A program made the translations under genes and the position numbers. Shown here in pieces: positions 1-11,481 of a stretch of 64,000 nt of DNA. The stretch lies in contig JAVHJL010000005.1 in assembly GCA_036971715.1 (NCBI GenBank), positions 3,534,001-3,598,000 on the forward strand, in the 5' to 3' direction. Below the pieces are notes generated by a model that ran no database searches, was not told where the DNA came from, and saw nothing but the letters and a program-made list of their open reading frames with translations. The DNA is from Arthrobotrys musiformis (lineage: Eukaryota > Ascomycota > Orbiliomycetes > Orbiliales > Orbiliaceae). Each line of letters opens with the position of its first letter. Positions within the stretch are counted from its first letter, which is position 1.

Positions 1-280
1 GTCAAACTTGATACTTTGATTGCATTGCGGTGATTCTTGTCAAGGCATTTTTGAGGCGTTAAGGTTTTGGCGGGTTCTCTATTTTTATATCCTATAATAT
101 ATTAGGCACTAGCTATGGCTAAACATAATACACCTGAGGGACCTTTTTGTCGAAAACATGCATGGCGGGTATCATCATTAAAAATCGTAAGGGGCTATCT
201 AATACAACTACAATACAGGCCCAAGCTAAACTAGACATGCAAACATAAACTAAAACTTGCTAAAGATCCACACCATGGGA
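1..280. other. intergenic, 3' flank of the kelch gene
   Basis: This A+T-rich stretch lies downstream of the minus-strand kelch gene. No open frame of useful length or RNA signature was seen. It probably contains the 3' untranslated region and polyadenylation site of that gene, but no specific signal can be assigned. Confidence 0.4.
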
Positions 281-2106
281 TCACCGCTTGTTTGGATCGG
301 GTAACTCGACCAAGACTGGCAATTCGACTGGGGGACCATGCGGCTTCAACACCCCCGCACCGTTCAACTCCATTACCTCTGGTCTGGGAGGAAAGGCATC
401 AACCTCCACTGCGTAGGTTCTATCTGGCGATACTGCTCCAATCTCAGCCCTCAGCGGCGGTGGAGGCGGTGCAGCAAACGGCAAGTCAGGAAGATCCCTT
501 ACCCGTTTCTTCTTTCTGAAGTAGAGCCATACCAAAGCTCCGATAATAATTATCACACCGGCTATCACCCCGCCTGCAATACCGCCGGGGCTGGCTTTTT
601 TACCCCCTGGGGCGCTAGTTTCGGTCGGCGGGATAGAAGTTTCTGTGCCTGTCGGCGCTGATGAAGTTGGAGATGGAGTGGTTATAGCGAATAATTCTGC
701 CATCGTGGGTTCTGCGAAGCCTGATGGCGGTTCTGTCATGGTTGCATATCCTGATGAACTATTTCCCCCGCTTTTGTTAATACCTTATACCCTTGCTTGT
801 GAAAGGTCACGTTACATAAGATTGATAAGACAGCACTTACTTGCCACCAATAGCCTGGTACACTGGCTCCGGTATAGTGTAATCTCGCGCGTCCGGATCA
901 TAGTCGATTATCCACTCCCGTTCAGTCAAATCGTACATAAATAGCGCATTCTGCCGTGTATCACAGTTCGCTGTATCCCCACCAACCAAACTCCTCCCAG
1001 CGAATATTGTGAAAAACCTATTGTTGACGATATCGCATGAAGGCTGTAGTCTGATCCCTGGGCCGGGTAGGAAGTCCGGACTTCGCTGTTCCAGTCGGAT
1101 CCATGTAAACGACGGTAGCGAAAGCGCGAAAACGTCAGACGGATGTCCCTCGCCGAATCCACCAAACACCAAGATTTGAGTACTGCTATTATCCGGCGCT
1201 TTTATTGCCGTGGCGCAAAAGTGACCACGCGGGATAGGTGGAGAACCATTCGTCCGCTGTCGGTACCAGTCATCCGTCTCCGTATCGTGAATAAATATAG
1301 TTTCCATAGATAACGGAGTGCCGTTCAGAGTTCCACCAAACAAAATTCCTAAAACTTTCCCTTCTGTTGTCGTGAACGGGATTGCCGCGCCTACGCTGTC
1401 GAAATTTCCAAAGGGGGTGGTTTGATTCGTCCATGTCTGTTGAACCGCATCGTATGTTATAACCTGATTCCAATTTCCACCATTGTCGCCAACTACCGTA
1501 CCGCCGTATATATACCCTTTCCGCCTAACCGGGTCGAAGAATCTACGAAGCGAGGTAACCTGCCCCGTCTGCCCCAAAAACGGGGTATCGATCTCTTCCC
1601 ATCTTCCAAACGAATTATTCCCAGAATCATACTTCCCAGTCCAAGACTTCCCGGGACGGCCGAAAGAAACCAAATTCGCATCTCGAATGACCCCACCAGA
1701 TCCATCAATCGTAGGAGCACCCTGTGTATATATCATCGATGAACTCGCGGGATCCCACCAGAACGATGCGCCTTGATTGTCGGGAATGTTTACGGGGGCG
1801 ATAGACGGTGGAAGAATCGTGGTTACAGAGGCCGTGCGGTTCAAGTTGAACGGTTCGTTCAAGTCGATTACTCGTATCCATGGCGAAGAGGCGACGCGGG
1901 TTGTACCGTTTTCGATTACGGGGGCGTAGCCAGTTGTTATGTAGAGTTTGTTATCGATGAGGAGGGCTTTTTGTAATCGGTGTTAGATTTTATTTTGGTT
2001 TGAATTTGATCAAAGGGGTATGTCTTATGGAATGCATACTTGAATGCCCGCTTAATGCGCAAAAATTGTCGATAGGGTCTAGTAAATATGGGGATCGTGT
2101 GGTCAT
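281..2106 (-). CDS. kelch-repeat beta-propeller protein with C-terminal membrane anchor
   Basis: The gene reads as three exons: 2106-2040, 1966-841 and 758-281. The introns are 2039-1967 and 840-759 (donors GTATGC and GTAAGT), and the phases agree, giving about 556 residues. The first ~400 residues hold kelch-type blades, for example STLLIDNKLYITTG near residue 22 and LVFGGFGEGHPSDVFALSLP near the middle. A Thr/Ser/Pro-rich stalk follows. Next come a hydrophobic segment (GGVIAGVIIIIGALVWLYF) with a basic KKKR stop-transfer, and a proline-rich cytoplasmic tail. Many filamentous ascomycetes encode such kelch membrane proteins; the ligand is unknown. Family members usually start with a signal peptide, and none is visible after the ATG at 2106. 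An acceptor-like CTAG just inside exon 1 suggests that a signal-peptide exon may lie further upstream, so the 5' end is the weak point. Confidence 0.72.
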
Positions 2107-3576
2107 CTTGGCCTGCGGTTCAGTAATCGACCTTCCGGGATCTAGATTTGTCTAAGACACCGTAGAAAGCGTCCAGATCTAGATAATTCTGACTGAGATA
2201 GTTCGATCGGTCAAGATCGCGCAATAAGCGCGAGAAACCCTATCAAGATATATATAACACTTCAAAATACGAAAAACCAATACGATATATATGTCTATGG
2301 AGAAATATATAAATGATAGAAGAAATGTGGTTTATTGAGGCTCGAGGTCGAAAGAAAGTTTCGGATGTTATCGATATCAACGAAATGTGGGTATTGAAGT
2401 ATCAGGGAAAGAAAAGTTAAAAGGAATTCGGAAGGAAAGGATCCAAACATTCAGGAACAGGATGGAAAAGAGATTTAGCTATGCAATTTCCGACCCACTC
2501 AATGAACAGACCATGTTCCAGCAACAGCTTCCCCTCAAGACCAAGAATTTTCGTCTTGTTCGCGCGATGCCAAGTAACTGAAGGGAGATCGATATCTATT
2601 TCAAGAGATGTGCCCTTGCCTGCAGCCAACGAGAACTCGCGAAAATACAACAGGGATTACCCCGGTCTGTAATTCTAAGCCGCTTTTCTGCCGGCACTGT
2701 GCCTGTCTCGTCGATGTCTGACAAATCCGAAATAGAAACCGTACATGCATCACCTTTCAGCACCGTAGACGTGGACACATAAAAAAGGGGCCTGGGAAAG
2801 AATTTCAACATGAATAGTACTATTTAAACGATACGCAAAAACATAGGCATCAATGCGCTCTAAGAGCATTGTTGTACGCCATGTTTGAATTACACATCAC
2901 GGGCCGGTATTTCTCGGTCAGGTTCTATTGGCTAAGGTTTTTCCTTGAGACCCTTGAAAGTGCGCAACTGGTCTCCCAACTGCCGAAATGTCAGCATCAC
3001 ATTTGTGGTGTTACGGCCAAACTCATCTGTGTGATCGTGATCATGTGAATGGCCGAATAATTCTGATAAGCCGCGAACGTTGGAACATTGGCAATGAAGT
3101 CGTAGTTATCAATTTCGGCCAATCGAGGAATTAATTAATTACATGCAGCACGCAGGAAGGTCGCAGAGCCATGGACTTTGAGGCCCAAAAAATAAAGTAA
3201 GGGTGCTCGAGAAGTTCAAAGTTACAAGACTAAAATTCAAAGCCCTCACCGATGTCCTCAAGAAACAGCAACATTCAATCGGGGGCGGTCTCGCGATTAG
3301 GGCTAGCCTAGAGCTTAGTGGTCTCGCGGCCCGAATATGCTTAATTAAGCCATCTCAAGCTTAAACTTGTAAATATTATTGAAAATGGCCAGGTCGCCTG
3401 CAACACAACTATTAGATAAAATCCAACGCTTCATGCTAAACTGTGCATGTGCCGGAATTAATCGATGGAGATCTATATATGAGAGTTCCACGGGTGCCTA
3501 TTTGCGACCTATAATTAGTAGTTATACTTGTTAAACTGATGGCCGCTAAACGCACTACTTACATTTCTGGGTGTAT
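2107..3576. other. intergenic spacer between the kelch and HET genes
   Basis: The spacer is 1.5 kb and A+T-rich. It holds the 5' flank of the kelch gene, the degraded coding trace at 2417-2811 described separately, and the 3' flank of the HET gene. Nothing else that looks coding was found between 2820 and 3576. Confidence 0.4.
2417..2811 (-). pseudogene. possible protein-coding relic, two overlapping frames
   Basis: Two minus-strand frames look protein-like in composition. The upstream frame reads ACTVSISDLSDIDETGTVPA, then PAEKRLRITDRG. The downstream frame, shifted relative to it, reads FSLAAGKGTSLEIDIDLPS and then KTKILGLEGKLLLEHGLFIEW. A splice joining them would need an intron of only about 31 bases, below the size of the other introns here, so a frameshifted remnant is more likely. 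The family was not recognised. It may be chance open frame; confidence is low. Confidence 0.2.
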
Positions 3577-6500
3577 TCAGACTAGGTGAAACTCCTGTTC
3601 CTTTCCGAGAGCCAGCCCGGCGTCAAAACTATCCATTGCTTCACCATCCATTTTGCCATGAACGTATGCTTCGCCAACTATCATGAATCGCTCATCGAGG
3701 GGCCCCGGGGATACTAAGCGCAAAATTACAGGTACACTGCACCCATAAATGATACACACGAGATCGTCAGGGAGTGTATTTCCAGAGCAGAGGCCAAAAA
3801 GTTCAGCGAGCTCCGACCGTCCGTCGTTAAAGTCGTTCCCTTTGTCCCCATATATCTCTTTCATCTCGAAATATTTCTTGTCGCCCTCGATCTCATCATC
3901 TTGAGCAGAATCCGACATCATATCCGGCGTGCTCTCGGGGACTGTGAGGTCATTGCGAGTCTTAGCACGGGAGAGCCTAAACTCTGGCCTCTTAGCAGCA
4001 CTCGCCGTGAAAAAACTTCGATTCCAAATGGTGCTTTGAACTCGTGAAAGATAGTTCTCCATCATTCCGGAAGCGCCCTGGAGAAGCTGGCCGACGTTGA
4101 GGTCCCCGCCGTTAAAATTGTCGGCCATCTCTAAGCACCTCAGACAAGCCCTTTGGTACCATGTCGGCGGAACCCCGCCCCTTGTATCTTTATTGGCCAC
4201 CAATGTCCGCCATATCTTCTCGAATACATATTTACCATCCCCTTTCAGATCAGCACTCTCGATTCCAGACCATCCACCCATCTGTAGGGACTCTTGAAGG
4301 ATTAGGCCACCAGTGCTCTTCGGCGAAACTTTCGACACTTTAGCTAGCGTGAAGCCGCTAACGACTAGAGACCATGGAAAAGCCAAAGACGTAGCTGCCT
4401 CGGGAGACCCACCGAGACTGTTCTCATCACTGCCAACTCCATTTGTAGTGTGGGAAGACACCTCGGAATTCAGTTTTTTCCAGTCATGAAATCGGGCAGT
4501 GTGCTCTTTATCTCCAGACGCTCTATACCTCGATTGACCTGTAGATCCGACGAATGTTTCTCCGTTTTTGCGGCCCTTGTAAACGTGTTCGGGCTCACCG
4601 AACACAGAGTTTGATAAAAGGCAGATCCACGAGGGTAGTGGTGGCTGGCCTTCAGCTCGGTTTTTTATCGGTAGTGCCCAAGGGCGACATATAATGTCCA
4701 GGGCACACCCGGGGACCGACTTTGCTGATTCAATCGAAAATTGAATAAACTCTTTGTAGACGTCGGCAATGGTTCTATCGTAATCAATCATTTTTTTTGT
4801 ATAGCCTGCAGTCGGCCCGGGGTCCCCACGCCATGTATCGGATGCGATAAAAATCAAGCTGTAGATGATATCGCGTTCATCAGAAGTATCGAAGGTTTTC
4901 AGCGATGTAACTAGTGACTCGAGGCTTTTTACCGGCTTTATGATAGTCCCATCCTCCGCCCTCCAAAAAAGACTACCTAGCTCTGCAATTAGGGTGCTTG
5001 CCCCGAAAGACTGAACCTCCCCAAGCGTGTCGGGACCATCCCTCCACTCCCTCGAATCAAATAGGCATCTGATCTTTGTCCGGTTTGATACCAATATCGA
5101 AACAGCATCAACGAAGTCAGACCACTCGACTGTCCTTGACCCGCAGTGGATGGTTGCTTTCTTAGCTAATGCTATCTCCTGGACAACCCACCGCCGTGAG
5201 AACCAGCGGTCTCGCATTAATTCAGAAATGCCGTACCATTGGATAGCTCGTCTTCCGTCCTCAACGTATGTGCCCAGCATCGCGAAATCCTTAACGGCAC
5301 CAATAAAGTCCATAGCTTGGTCGCTTCTCTGTCCTTCATCGGGCTCCCCTAGCCAGACACAGACCTTTTCTGCCTTCCGGTAAATCTTTACCATCTCCCG
5401 AAGCTGTGCCGTCTTTTCAACACGATTTTTCTGGTCGATGCACAAATAATCAACCCACATAAAGGTATGTTCCCTGCTCGCTCGTAATCGAAGTAGTGCA
5501 CGAAAAAGATTTAAACGAACACGAACCCTTTTAGCACGCTTCACGATTCCCCCCCAGTTTGTATCCTTCGGTTTTTCCTGTCCTTCATCGTCTTCACGAA
5601 GATAAATATAGGCATTCGGTTGATCTGGGCCCCAAAAGTACGAGAGCGCTACATACTTCTGCGCTGGAGGGTAATCCGTTTCGGTGGCTCTCAAAGAGCG
5701 GTGTGTTAGGGAGCAGATAAGAGGATAGTGGTTTGCGGGGGCCGGCCATATTTTCAGCAGCCTAATATGGCCGCTCTCAAGCTCTTTGTATTTTGGGAGG
5801 CCGCCGCTCAAATGTCCTGTCGATTTTGAGGGGTCGGTTCGTGGGCCCTGGACCGCGCCGGTCGTTCGATTTTCGATGTCAATCTCCCACTCTAACACGT
5901 CGATCAAGTTTCTCACTTCCTCCTTCGCTTCGCTGGCTTCAACAACATTGTTAAAGGTTTTTTCGAGGTCCTGTATACTCCTGAGGATTTTTTCAACTTG
6001 TTCGAGCCGCTTCAGCTTCTCGATCTTTCGCTCACGATCTGAACCCGAGCGGTTTCCGAATCGGTCGTAGGGTACGTAATTATAACGCAGTCCACGACGT
6101 CCAAAATATTGGTCGCGCGCCCATACCTCTCGGAGCGCCTCTAGGCTTTCTTTTCGCACGAATTGTCTCTCTCTCCTAGCCTCTCGCTCCATGCTCTGCC
6201 CTCCCGGCCCCGTTTCTTCTGAATCTCTGTCCAGATCCATCTTTTTAAAATCATTGATCTGCTTTTCAATTTTTAACCTTTTAGCGTCTAAGCTGTCTAT
6301 TTCTTGTTGTGCTTTTCTCTTTTTGACTTCTGTCTCCCCGATCTTCTCACTTTGGTAATCGATTCTTTGTTCAAGATTCTTTATCCTTTCTTTCAGTGAT
6401 TCCCTTGCTGTCTTTTGCTTGGACCGAAATCCTGGCTCTTCCAGCTGTAGTTGCCATTCTATGTGTCCTTCTGCTCCTCGCTCTCCAGTATCTCGGGGAG

Positions 6501-7200
6501 TATTTCTGTCACCCTCTCCTCTTTCATCATCGCCGACAGCCTCGTCATCGTCACCGCTATCATCACCATCCGTGTTATTTCCATTCACCCCATTCTCGAG
6601 TCCTTCGACATCTATATATTGTGCGCCTTGGCCGTTTGTTTCGGCGCGATGGTTCTTTGACTTTTCTAGAGCTTGGGGATCCGCTTCGTCGTCCCTCTTG
6701 CATTTTAATTCTGCTAGAGCTTCCTTCAAATCCTTCGACTCTTTGTTGAGTTTTTCGATTTCTTCTGTGTAAATTTTATAATTTCTTCTCTCCCAGCCTA
6801 GACCCTCCTCGAGCGATGCTATCGAATCCCGAAGCCCGTCTTCTTTGTACGTGGTCACGTCTGGGGTTTGGGCTATAGCTGCTTTTAGTTCCACGGTCAC
6901 CTCTTTGAGGTGCTTTTGAAAGTCATTTGAAATCGAATCTATATTGGATACATCGTTGCTTGACCCTTCTACGGGTGGCTCCGAGAGGACGACGTCTGTC
7001 AACTCTTTCCGAGACTTATCACAAACCGCCCTCCAACTTTCTTCCAGGCGCTCTAGTATTTCTTTTTGTTTCTGAATCTCCTTTTGAAGTTGATCTACGC
7101 GCTCTTGCGCTATCCTGTTCCCAGGAGCTCTGAAGTTCAAGTATGGCAGCCGAGGGATCGCTTGGGTAGAGGGGGGCTGATTATTTGAATTGTTGGACAT
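3577..7200 (-). CDS. HET-domain protein with long coiled-coil N-terminal half
   Basis: A single 1207-codon frame. The heterokaryon-incompatibility (HET) domain starts near residue 515 with YVALSYFWG, continues with LNLFRALLRLR, and has MWVDYLCIDQ at about 581-590 and KAEKVCVWLGEP just after; these are the conserved HET blocks. The C-terminus has the usual HET-protein ending, with RFMIVGEAYVHGKMDGEA. The first ~440 residues are unusual. They are highly charged and predicted coiled coil (residues about 30-180, 265-325 and 370-440), interrupted by an acidic Gly/Asp segment near 205-245 (DGDDSGDDDEAVGDDERGEG). HET proteins mediate programmed cell death on contact between unlike individuals; the coiled coils probably multimerise or sense a partner. 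The ATG at 7200 is the first in frame. The gene appears complete. Confidence 0.9.
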   Translation of the reverse strand: MSNNSNNQPPSTQAIPRLPYLNFRAPGNRIAQERVDQLQKEIQKQKEILERLEESWRAVCDKSRKELTDVVLSEPPVEGSSNDVSNIDSISNDFQKHLKEVTVELKAAIAQTPDVTTYKEDGLRDSIASLEEGLGWERRNYKIYTEEIEKLNKESKDLKEALAELKCKRDDEADPQALEKSKNHRAETNGQGAQYIDVEGLENGVNGNNTDGDDSGDDDEAVGDDERGEGDRNTPRDTGERGAEGHIEWQLQLEEPGFRSKQKTARESLKERIKNLEQRIDYQSEKIGETEVKKRKAQQEIDSLDAKRLKIEKQINDFKKMDLDRDSEETGPGGQSMEREARRERQFVRKESLEALREVWARDQYFGRRGLRYNYVPYDRFGNRSGSDRERKIEKLKRLEQVEKILRSIQDLEKTFNNVVEASEAKEEVRNLIDVLEWEIDIENRTTGAVQGPRTDPSKSTGHLSGGLPKYKELESGHIRLLKIWPAPANHYPLICSLTHRSLRATETDYPPAQKYVALSYFWGPDQPNAYIYLREDDEGQEKPKDTNWGGIVKRAKRVRVRLNLFRALLRLRASREHTFMWVDYLCIDQKNRVEKTAQLREMVKIYRKAEKVCVWLGEPDEGQRSDQAMDFIGAVKDFAMLGTYVEDGRRAIQWYGISELMRDRWFSRRWVVQEIALAKKATIHCGSRTVEWSDFVDAVSILVSNRTKIRCLFDSREWRDGPDTLGEVQSFGASTLIAELGSLFWRAEDGTIIKPVKSLESLVTSLKTFDTSDERDIIYSLIFIASDTWRGDPGPTAGYTKKMIDYDRTIADVYKEFIQFSIESAKSVPGCALDIICRPWALPIKNRAEGQPPLPSWICLLSNSVFGEPEHVYKGRKNGETFVGSTGQSRYRASGDKEHTARFHDWKKLNSEVSSHTTNGVGSDENSLGGSPEAATSLAFPWSLVVSGFTLAKVSKVSPKSTGGLILQESLQMGGWSGIESADLKGDGKYVFEKIWRTLVANKDTRGGVPPTWYQRACLRCLEMADNFNGGDLNVGQLLQGASGMMENYLSRVQSTIWNRSFFTASAAKRPEFRLSRAKTRNDLTVPESTPDMMSDSAQDDEIEGDKKYFEMKEIYGDKGNDFNDGRSELAELFGLCSGNTLPDDLVCIIYGCSVPVILRLVSPGPLDERFMIVGEAYVHGKMDGEAMDSFDAGLALGKEQEFHLV

Positions 7201-9497
7201 ATTTCGTCCCTTCTATTGCCAAATATTATGTATACCGTACTGGGAACGATAGAAAAAACCTAGAGGGGATATATAAAAACCTTTGGAATTATGATATGGA
7301 ACAGTGGAACTCGGGAAGACGTTAGAGGAGTTTGTGGTTACGACGTCCAAAATTGGCTGGTCGGTTCAGCGAGATTTATTTCCGTTTATAAAGTGTGGTC
7401 GGGATTCTCATACATGGCTCGGTCAAGGCAAAACATGGGACGAGCGGCTCGCCAGATTGAATAATTCTAAAGTTGGAGCGGACCACCACACCTTGTCTCG
7501 TAAACTAGAAGGCACCCTTCAATGACGCCTCGACCTCCAAACTTGGCTGATAAATTATGGCTGACCGAGCCCTATAATTCAAGGCCTATTTGATCTTTTT
7601 TTCCTTGACGAAGAAAAGCTTAAAGAGGTCATTTCGAGCTTGAGTTGTGGTGCCGCACTGCAAGAGCAGGCTGCCGGTCGTAACCAATGAATATCGAATC
7701 ACATTTTGCGAGTCGGAATACAGGCAGCTTCGCTTTCAGCTTGTGGCTTTCTTCGCCCGCTTTCTGTACTGAAAAACCCTTTAGAAAATTTCCTCTTGGG
7801 GTGGTTTTTGTCCTGGCTTGCATCTCATCGCTCCTTCTCAGAATCCTGAGAATCGCTGCATCGTGCCGTCCTAATCGGTAGAACGAACTCCCGTGTCGCA
7901 TGTATGTGTGTGTGGGTCCATGAGGGAATAGGAAAGTTGCGCAAAGTCACAAGAGAGGCTGGATGGCAATAGCGTGGAGGTCGATATTGCGGTTTCCATA
8001 CGCTTTTATCCAGGATTCTAGCGAGATGCAGGGTTTGCCGGGTCATTCGCATCGGTGGCGCTGTGGCACCGATCTTATTGGAGGATCCTGCAGGTCTCTA
8101 TCCTCCAAATGATAACCCCAAAAGCAACGATATCGCAACTCCGCTTCATGCACTGACCCCGCTTGAAACGGTCAGTAGCCCGAGTACAATGCGGCTTCAG
8201 TACATACGTCTACGGGTATATTAGGACTGTACTAATTTAAGCTATCCTGTGAGGGATAAGGCTTGAATCATACATATATTTCTACTACCTGGTTATGCTA
8301 TTATATTAGACTGGCAGGGTTCAAAGATCTAACAGCAGTTCGCTCGATCAACAGGACTTGGATGTGCATGTATGTACGAACGGTCGAGACTGAAGGCGAA
8401 CACAACCTCACCTCTTTAACCTGAAAAGCCCGGTATGAAAATGACAGCATTTAAACATATTTCTTGCAAAAGAGCTGAATACTACTACAGTCCTTTCCAG
8501 AAGCGGCTGAATTACGAAGTATCTACAGGCTTATTTCTAGAATTATCTTGACCTAGATTTAACCTAGGGCTAATTATTCAGTATAGCTAGTAGTGGGTCA
8601 GCACGTTTGAATATGCATGTCTAGTGTGAGAGGCATCGACGGGTTTTCGGGTCTGGCGTTATTGAGATAAGGAGAGACATTGTGCCATCGTTATGGTTCC
8701 TGTGGACCAGTTGAAAGAGGGGATGTTTTAAACCATACATGTACAACAGTGGGGTGCAGTCGTCCTCGTATGCAGTTAAGTGCCAAGACAGATCACTAAT
8801 GCCGCCTAGAAATTTGAAAGCATGCAAGGCTCTAATAAATGGACGACTTATATCGTACCGCACTTGGAGCTGAATCCTTCAACACCCCACACCTGAACCC
8901 AATCTTAGTGCAAACATAGCACATGCAGTGGTAACCCCGCAATTAGTAGGTCATTATTAGTACTATTACGGCATTTCCATTGGTTGTGAAAGGCATTCAC
9001 AAACGAAACTGCGATAAGTTAAGTGGCGTCTGAGAGAATTATGCAAGCTTAGTATAGTAGCCATGAAAGATTCTAGGGTTGTATATTATAGGCCGCTTTC
9101 ATATGAACTGAAGCTGTCGGACCAGCCGTACTTTTGTACTACCTGGTTGTTAAGAGAAGATTGGCGTAGGGTTCCGGGCCAAGAGTACTTCCTTTCGTCT
9201 GAAGTCACAGGCATTTCCGGATTTCTTTTTCTATAGACAGCTTAGACCTGGGGAACAAAGTAAGTATCGATTCCGTTGTCGACGTCTTCCGAGTTACAAG
9301 GTCTCGAAAAGTCGACATAGTCGACATCGATCATGGACCTGGCCAACTCGTTACCTACAGAAAATCCCAGCTCTCTGTCTTCATCTTTCCTATACACCTA
9401 CAGCAAAATTCGCTACAATAGTTTCAGTATTCAAGAATACCTAACAATGTACCTCAAGGAAAAGGTCCAAAGGGTAAGATACCTTATTGCTTCCTAA
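7201..9497. other. intergenic spacer
   Basis: This 2.3 kb lies between the divergent HET gene (minus) and the membrane-protein gene (plus), so it should contain both promoters. Small minus-strand frames at 7629-8052 and 8621-8863 have no recognisable domain or splice support and are taken as chance. A direct repeat of GTCGACAT occurs near 9312-9327. No RNA gene or mobile element was recognised. Confidence 0.35.
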
Positions 9498-10544
9498 ATG
9501 ATATACCCGCTAAATTGTTCCTGGAAGATGACTCTAGACCCACCTGTCGATACAAGAATCGAAAACGTTGGATTAGACGCGGCCGGCCTCGTTGCGCTCG
9601 CCGATATTGGCACCGTACAACAGCGTACCGTCTTAACAGGAACGGCTTCATTCCTAGACGTCTTCGTCTTAGTTCCCGGACTCCATTTACAACAAAAGGC
9701 TCCTAGCCTAAACGGCGGCGAATATCCAGCATGTGCAGCTCTCACGTCCGGCTACGTCTTTCGAGTGGAAAACCCCGCCACAGTTTTCTATCTGCAACGA
9801 GTCGGAAGGACCGGGAAGCTTACAAGTGTTGAAGTTGAGATGGTAAAAGAACCAACTACATGGTATGGGGCTCTATTTTTGCAACTGTTGCCAGGGCAGG
9901 AGATTAGTATTCTGCCTATAATAGCCTATCTTATGGCGGTCGTATGGGGTTTAGGGGTCATCATTCTCTTAACCCTGACAGGAGACTGGTGGGGCCTCAC
10001 TATGTGCGGATCCCTTATGGCCGCACGACTTATAAACGTCCTCATCATCAAACATCGAAGTCGCCTGCGTTGGAAAGGTGCAGATGAGGGAGAAGAAAGG
10101 GGGGATTTGCTCATTCTTTTAAGCCAAGATCGCTGGGTTAGGATGAAAGGCTATGTCAACGACCTAAAGGCAGTCACTTCCGGGCAATGGTTGAGACGCG
10201 AGAATAGATGGGAAAGCGGGTTTACCGCCGTTGCGACGATGATTGTATATCTCGTCGCTGCTTTGGCAGGAAACGTAGAGCAATTCGGAAAGATCCTTTT
10301 GCTTTGCCTTTTTATTGGATCGGCCGGCCTTCTAGCGCTCGCAAATACGACTACCCGCCATTTCCACATGCATGATCGTATAATCAAGAGGGCTGGGAGG
10401 CGCAAAAAGTATGTTCGGCGGAGGGATCTTGCTGATGAACTGATAAAGGAAACTGGTCGGGATGACTGGGCTATAGGAATGGGAATGATTACCATCGATC
10501 AAGATACTAAGAGTTTTAGGGGCGGGGCTGCAGTTATAACTTAA
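9498..10544 (+). CDS. multi-span membrane protein of unknown function
   Basis: A single 348-codon frame. The first ~130 residues are probably extracytoplasmic or peripheral (GTVQQRTVLTGTASFLDVFV region). Hydrophobic segments follow: ISILPIIAYLMAVVWGLGVI (about 135-155), a short one around LTMCGSLMAARLINVLII, and a pair at VATMIVYLVAALAGN and ILLLCLFIGSAGLLALA (about 245-285). Between them is a charged loop (KHRSRLRWKGADEGEERGD). The C-terminal ~65 residues are soluble and basic (RRKKYVRRRDLADELIKETG). I recall uncharacterised fungal membrane proteins of this general plan but recognise no named family. A second in-frame ATG at 9528 is an equally plausible start. The gene lies 0.9 kb upstream of the protease gene on the same strand. 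Confidence 0.7.
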   Translation: MIYPLNCSWKMTLDPPVDTRIENVGLDAAGLVALADIGTVQQRTVLTGTASFLDVFVLVPGLHLQQKAPSLNGGEYPACAALTSGYVFRVENPATVFYLQRVGRTGKLTSVEVEMVKEPTTWYGALFLQLLPGQEISILPIIAYLMAVVWGLGVIILLTLTGDWWGLTMCGSLMAARLINVLIIKHRSRLRWKGADEGEERGDLLILLSQDRWVRMKGYVNDLKAVTSGQWLRRENRWESGFTAVATMIVYLVAALAGNVEQFGKILLLCLFIGSAGLLALANTTTRHFHMHDRIIKRAGRRKKYVRRRDLADELIKETGRDDWAIGMGMITIDQDTKSFRGGAAVIT

Positions 10545-11481
10545 TTATGGTCCTCTGTTGGTAACTTGAGAGTGTGGTAACGTTCCGGGTTTTACTATGG
10601 CCTATCGCATATACTCTGTAGCCTTAAACTTAGGAGGTTGCTCGGTGGATATATAGATATATAGTGGTGGCCTTAACGTTAATTAACTATAATATAACCC
10701 AATTAGCGAACATATCAACATGTTGAGTATCAATTAGCCAAGTCAACAACCAAAGACTAAACATGTGAACAACCTAACAAGTGTTCAAGTTGGCAGGATC
10801 GAACTCGAGCTCCGTCATCGAGAGTCATCGAGATTGTTGGCAGTAGAATATAACCGTTATTTTTAGGTATGGACCAATGGATCCAACCTAGGCACCATAT
10901 GAGATTATCTTGGAAAGTTTGCTCGACTCGCAAAACATCATGGTATCATGATACAAGGCCAGGGTTGTAGCCAACATCAACGCCACAGGTGTTAGCTGCC
11001 ACCTATTGAGGCTTCAAACTTTTGGTCGCAGGGGCGCTGATCCTGAGCTCTCCTCCAGCCAGTAGTAGATTTCCTCGATTTTGCTAATTTGATTTTCCCC
11101 TTCCAATTCCCTCGATCTGCCGATACGTACTGGCCTAGCTTAAATCCTCAAGTTGTCCCACCACTGATAAATCTCTGGGCAGTTGTTGCCTGGAAATACC
11201 GATTTGATTGTTAACATGTTGTCGGAGTTTTCGATATCATGTTTCAAAAATATAGGTAGTTGGAATTAATTTCTGGTCTGGAGCGAACTCTAGTAATTTC
11301 GACAGTTGAGCGCCCAATTTAAGCCTTAGCTCAATATGCACTTCTGGACTTTTGAAATCTTCCTAGACCTATTCACGTATACATACATTTGTAAACCAGG
11401 CAAGCTAGATGCATTATAATAGGGCCGACCCAGCAAATCAGGATCGACTAGGAAGGGTGAGAAACTTCGAAATTTTACAAA
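10545..11481. other. intergenic spacer
   Basis: The spacer lies between the membrane-protein gene and the protease gene, both on the plus strand. It is A+T-rich with a short TATAGATATATAG motif near 10650. No convincing open frame or RNA gene was seen; the promoter of the protease gene presumably lies here. Confidence 0.35.

Noticed and set aside
6396..6772. Plus-strand frames opposite the HET gene
   Set aside because: They are shadows of the acidic and coiled-coil coding region on the other strand.
10798..10830. GGATCGAACTCG, similar to the 3' end of a tRNA read on the minus strand
   Set aside because: The would-be T-stem does not pair and no anticodon arm is found.
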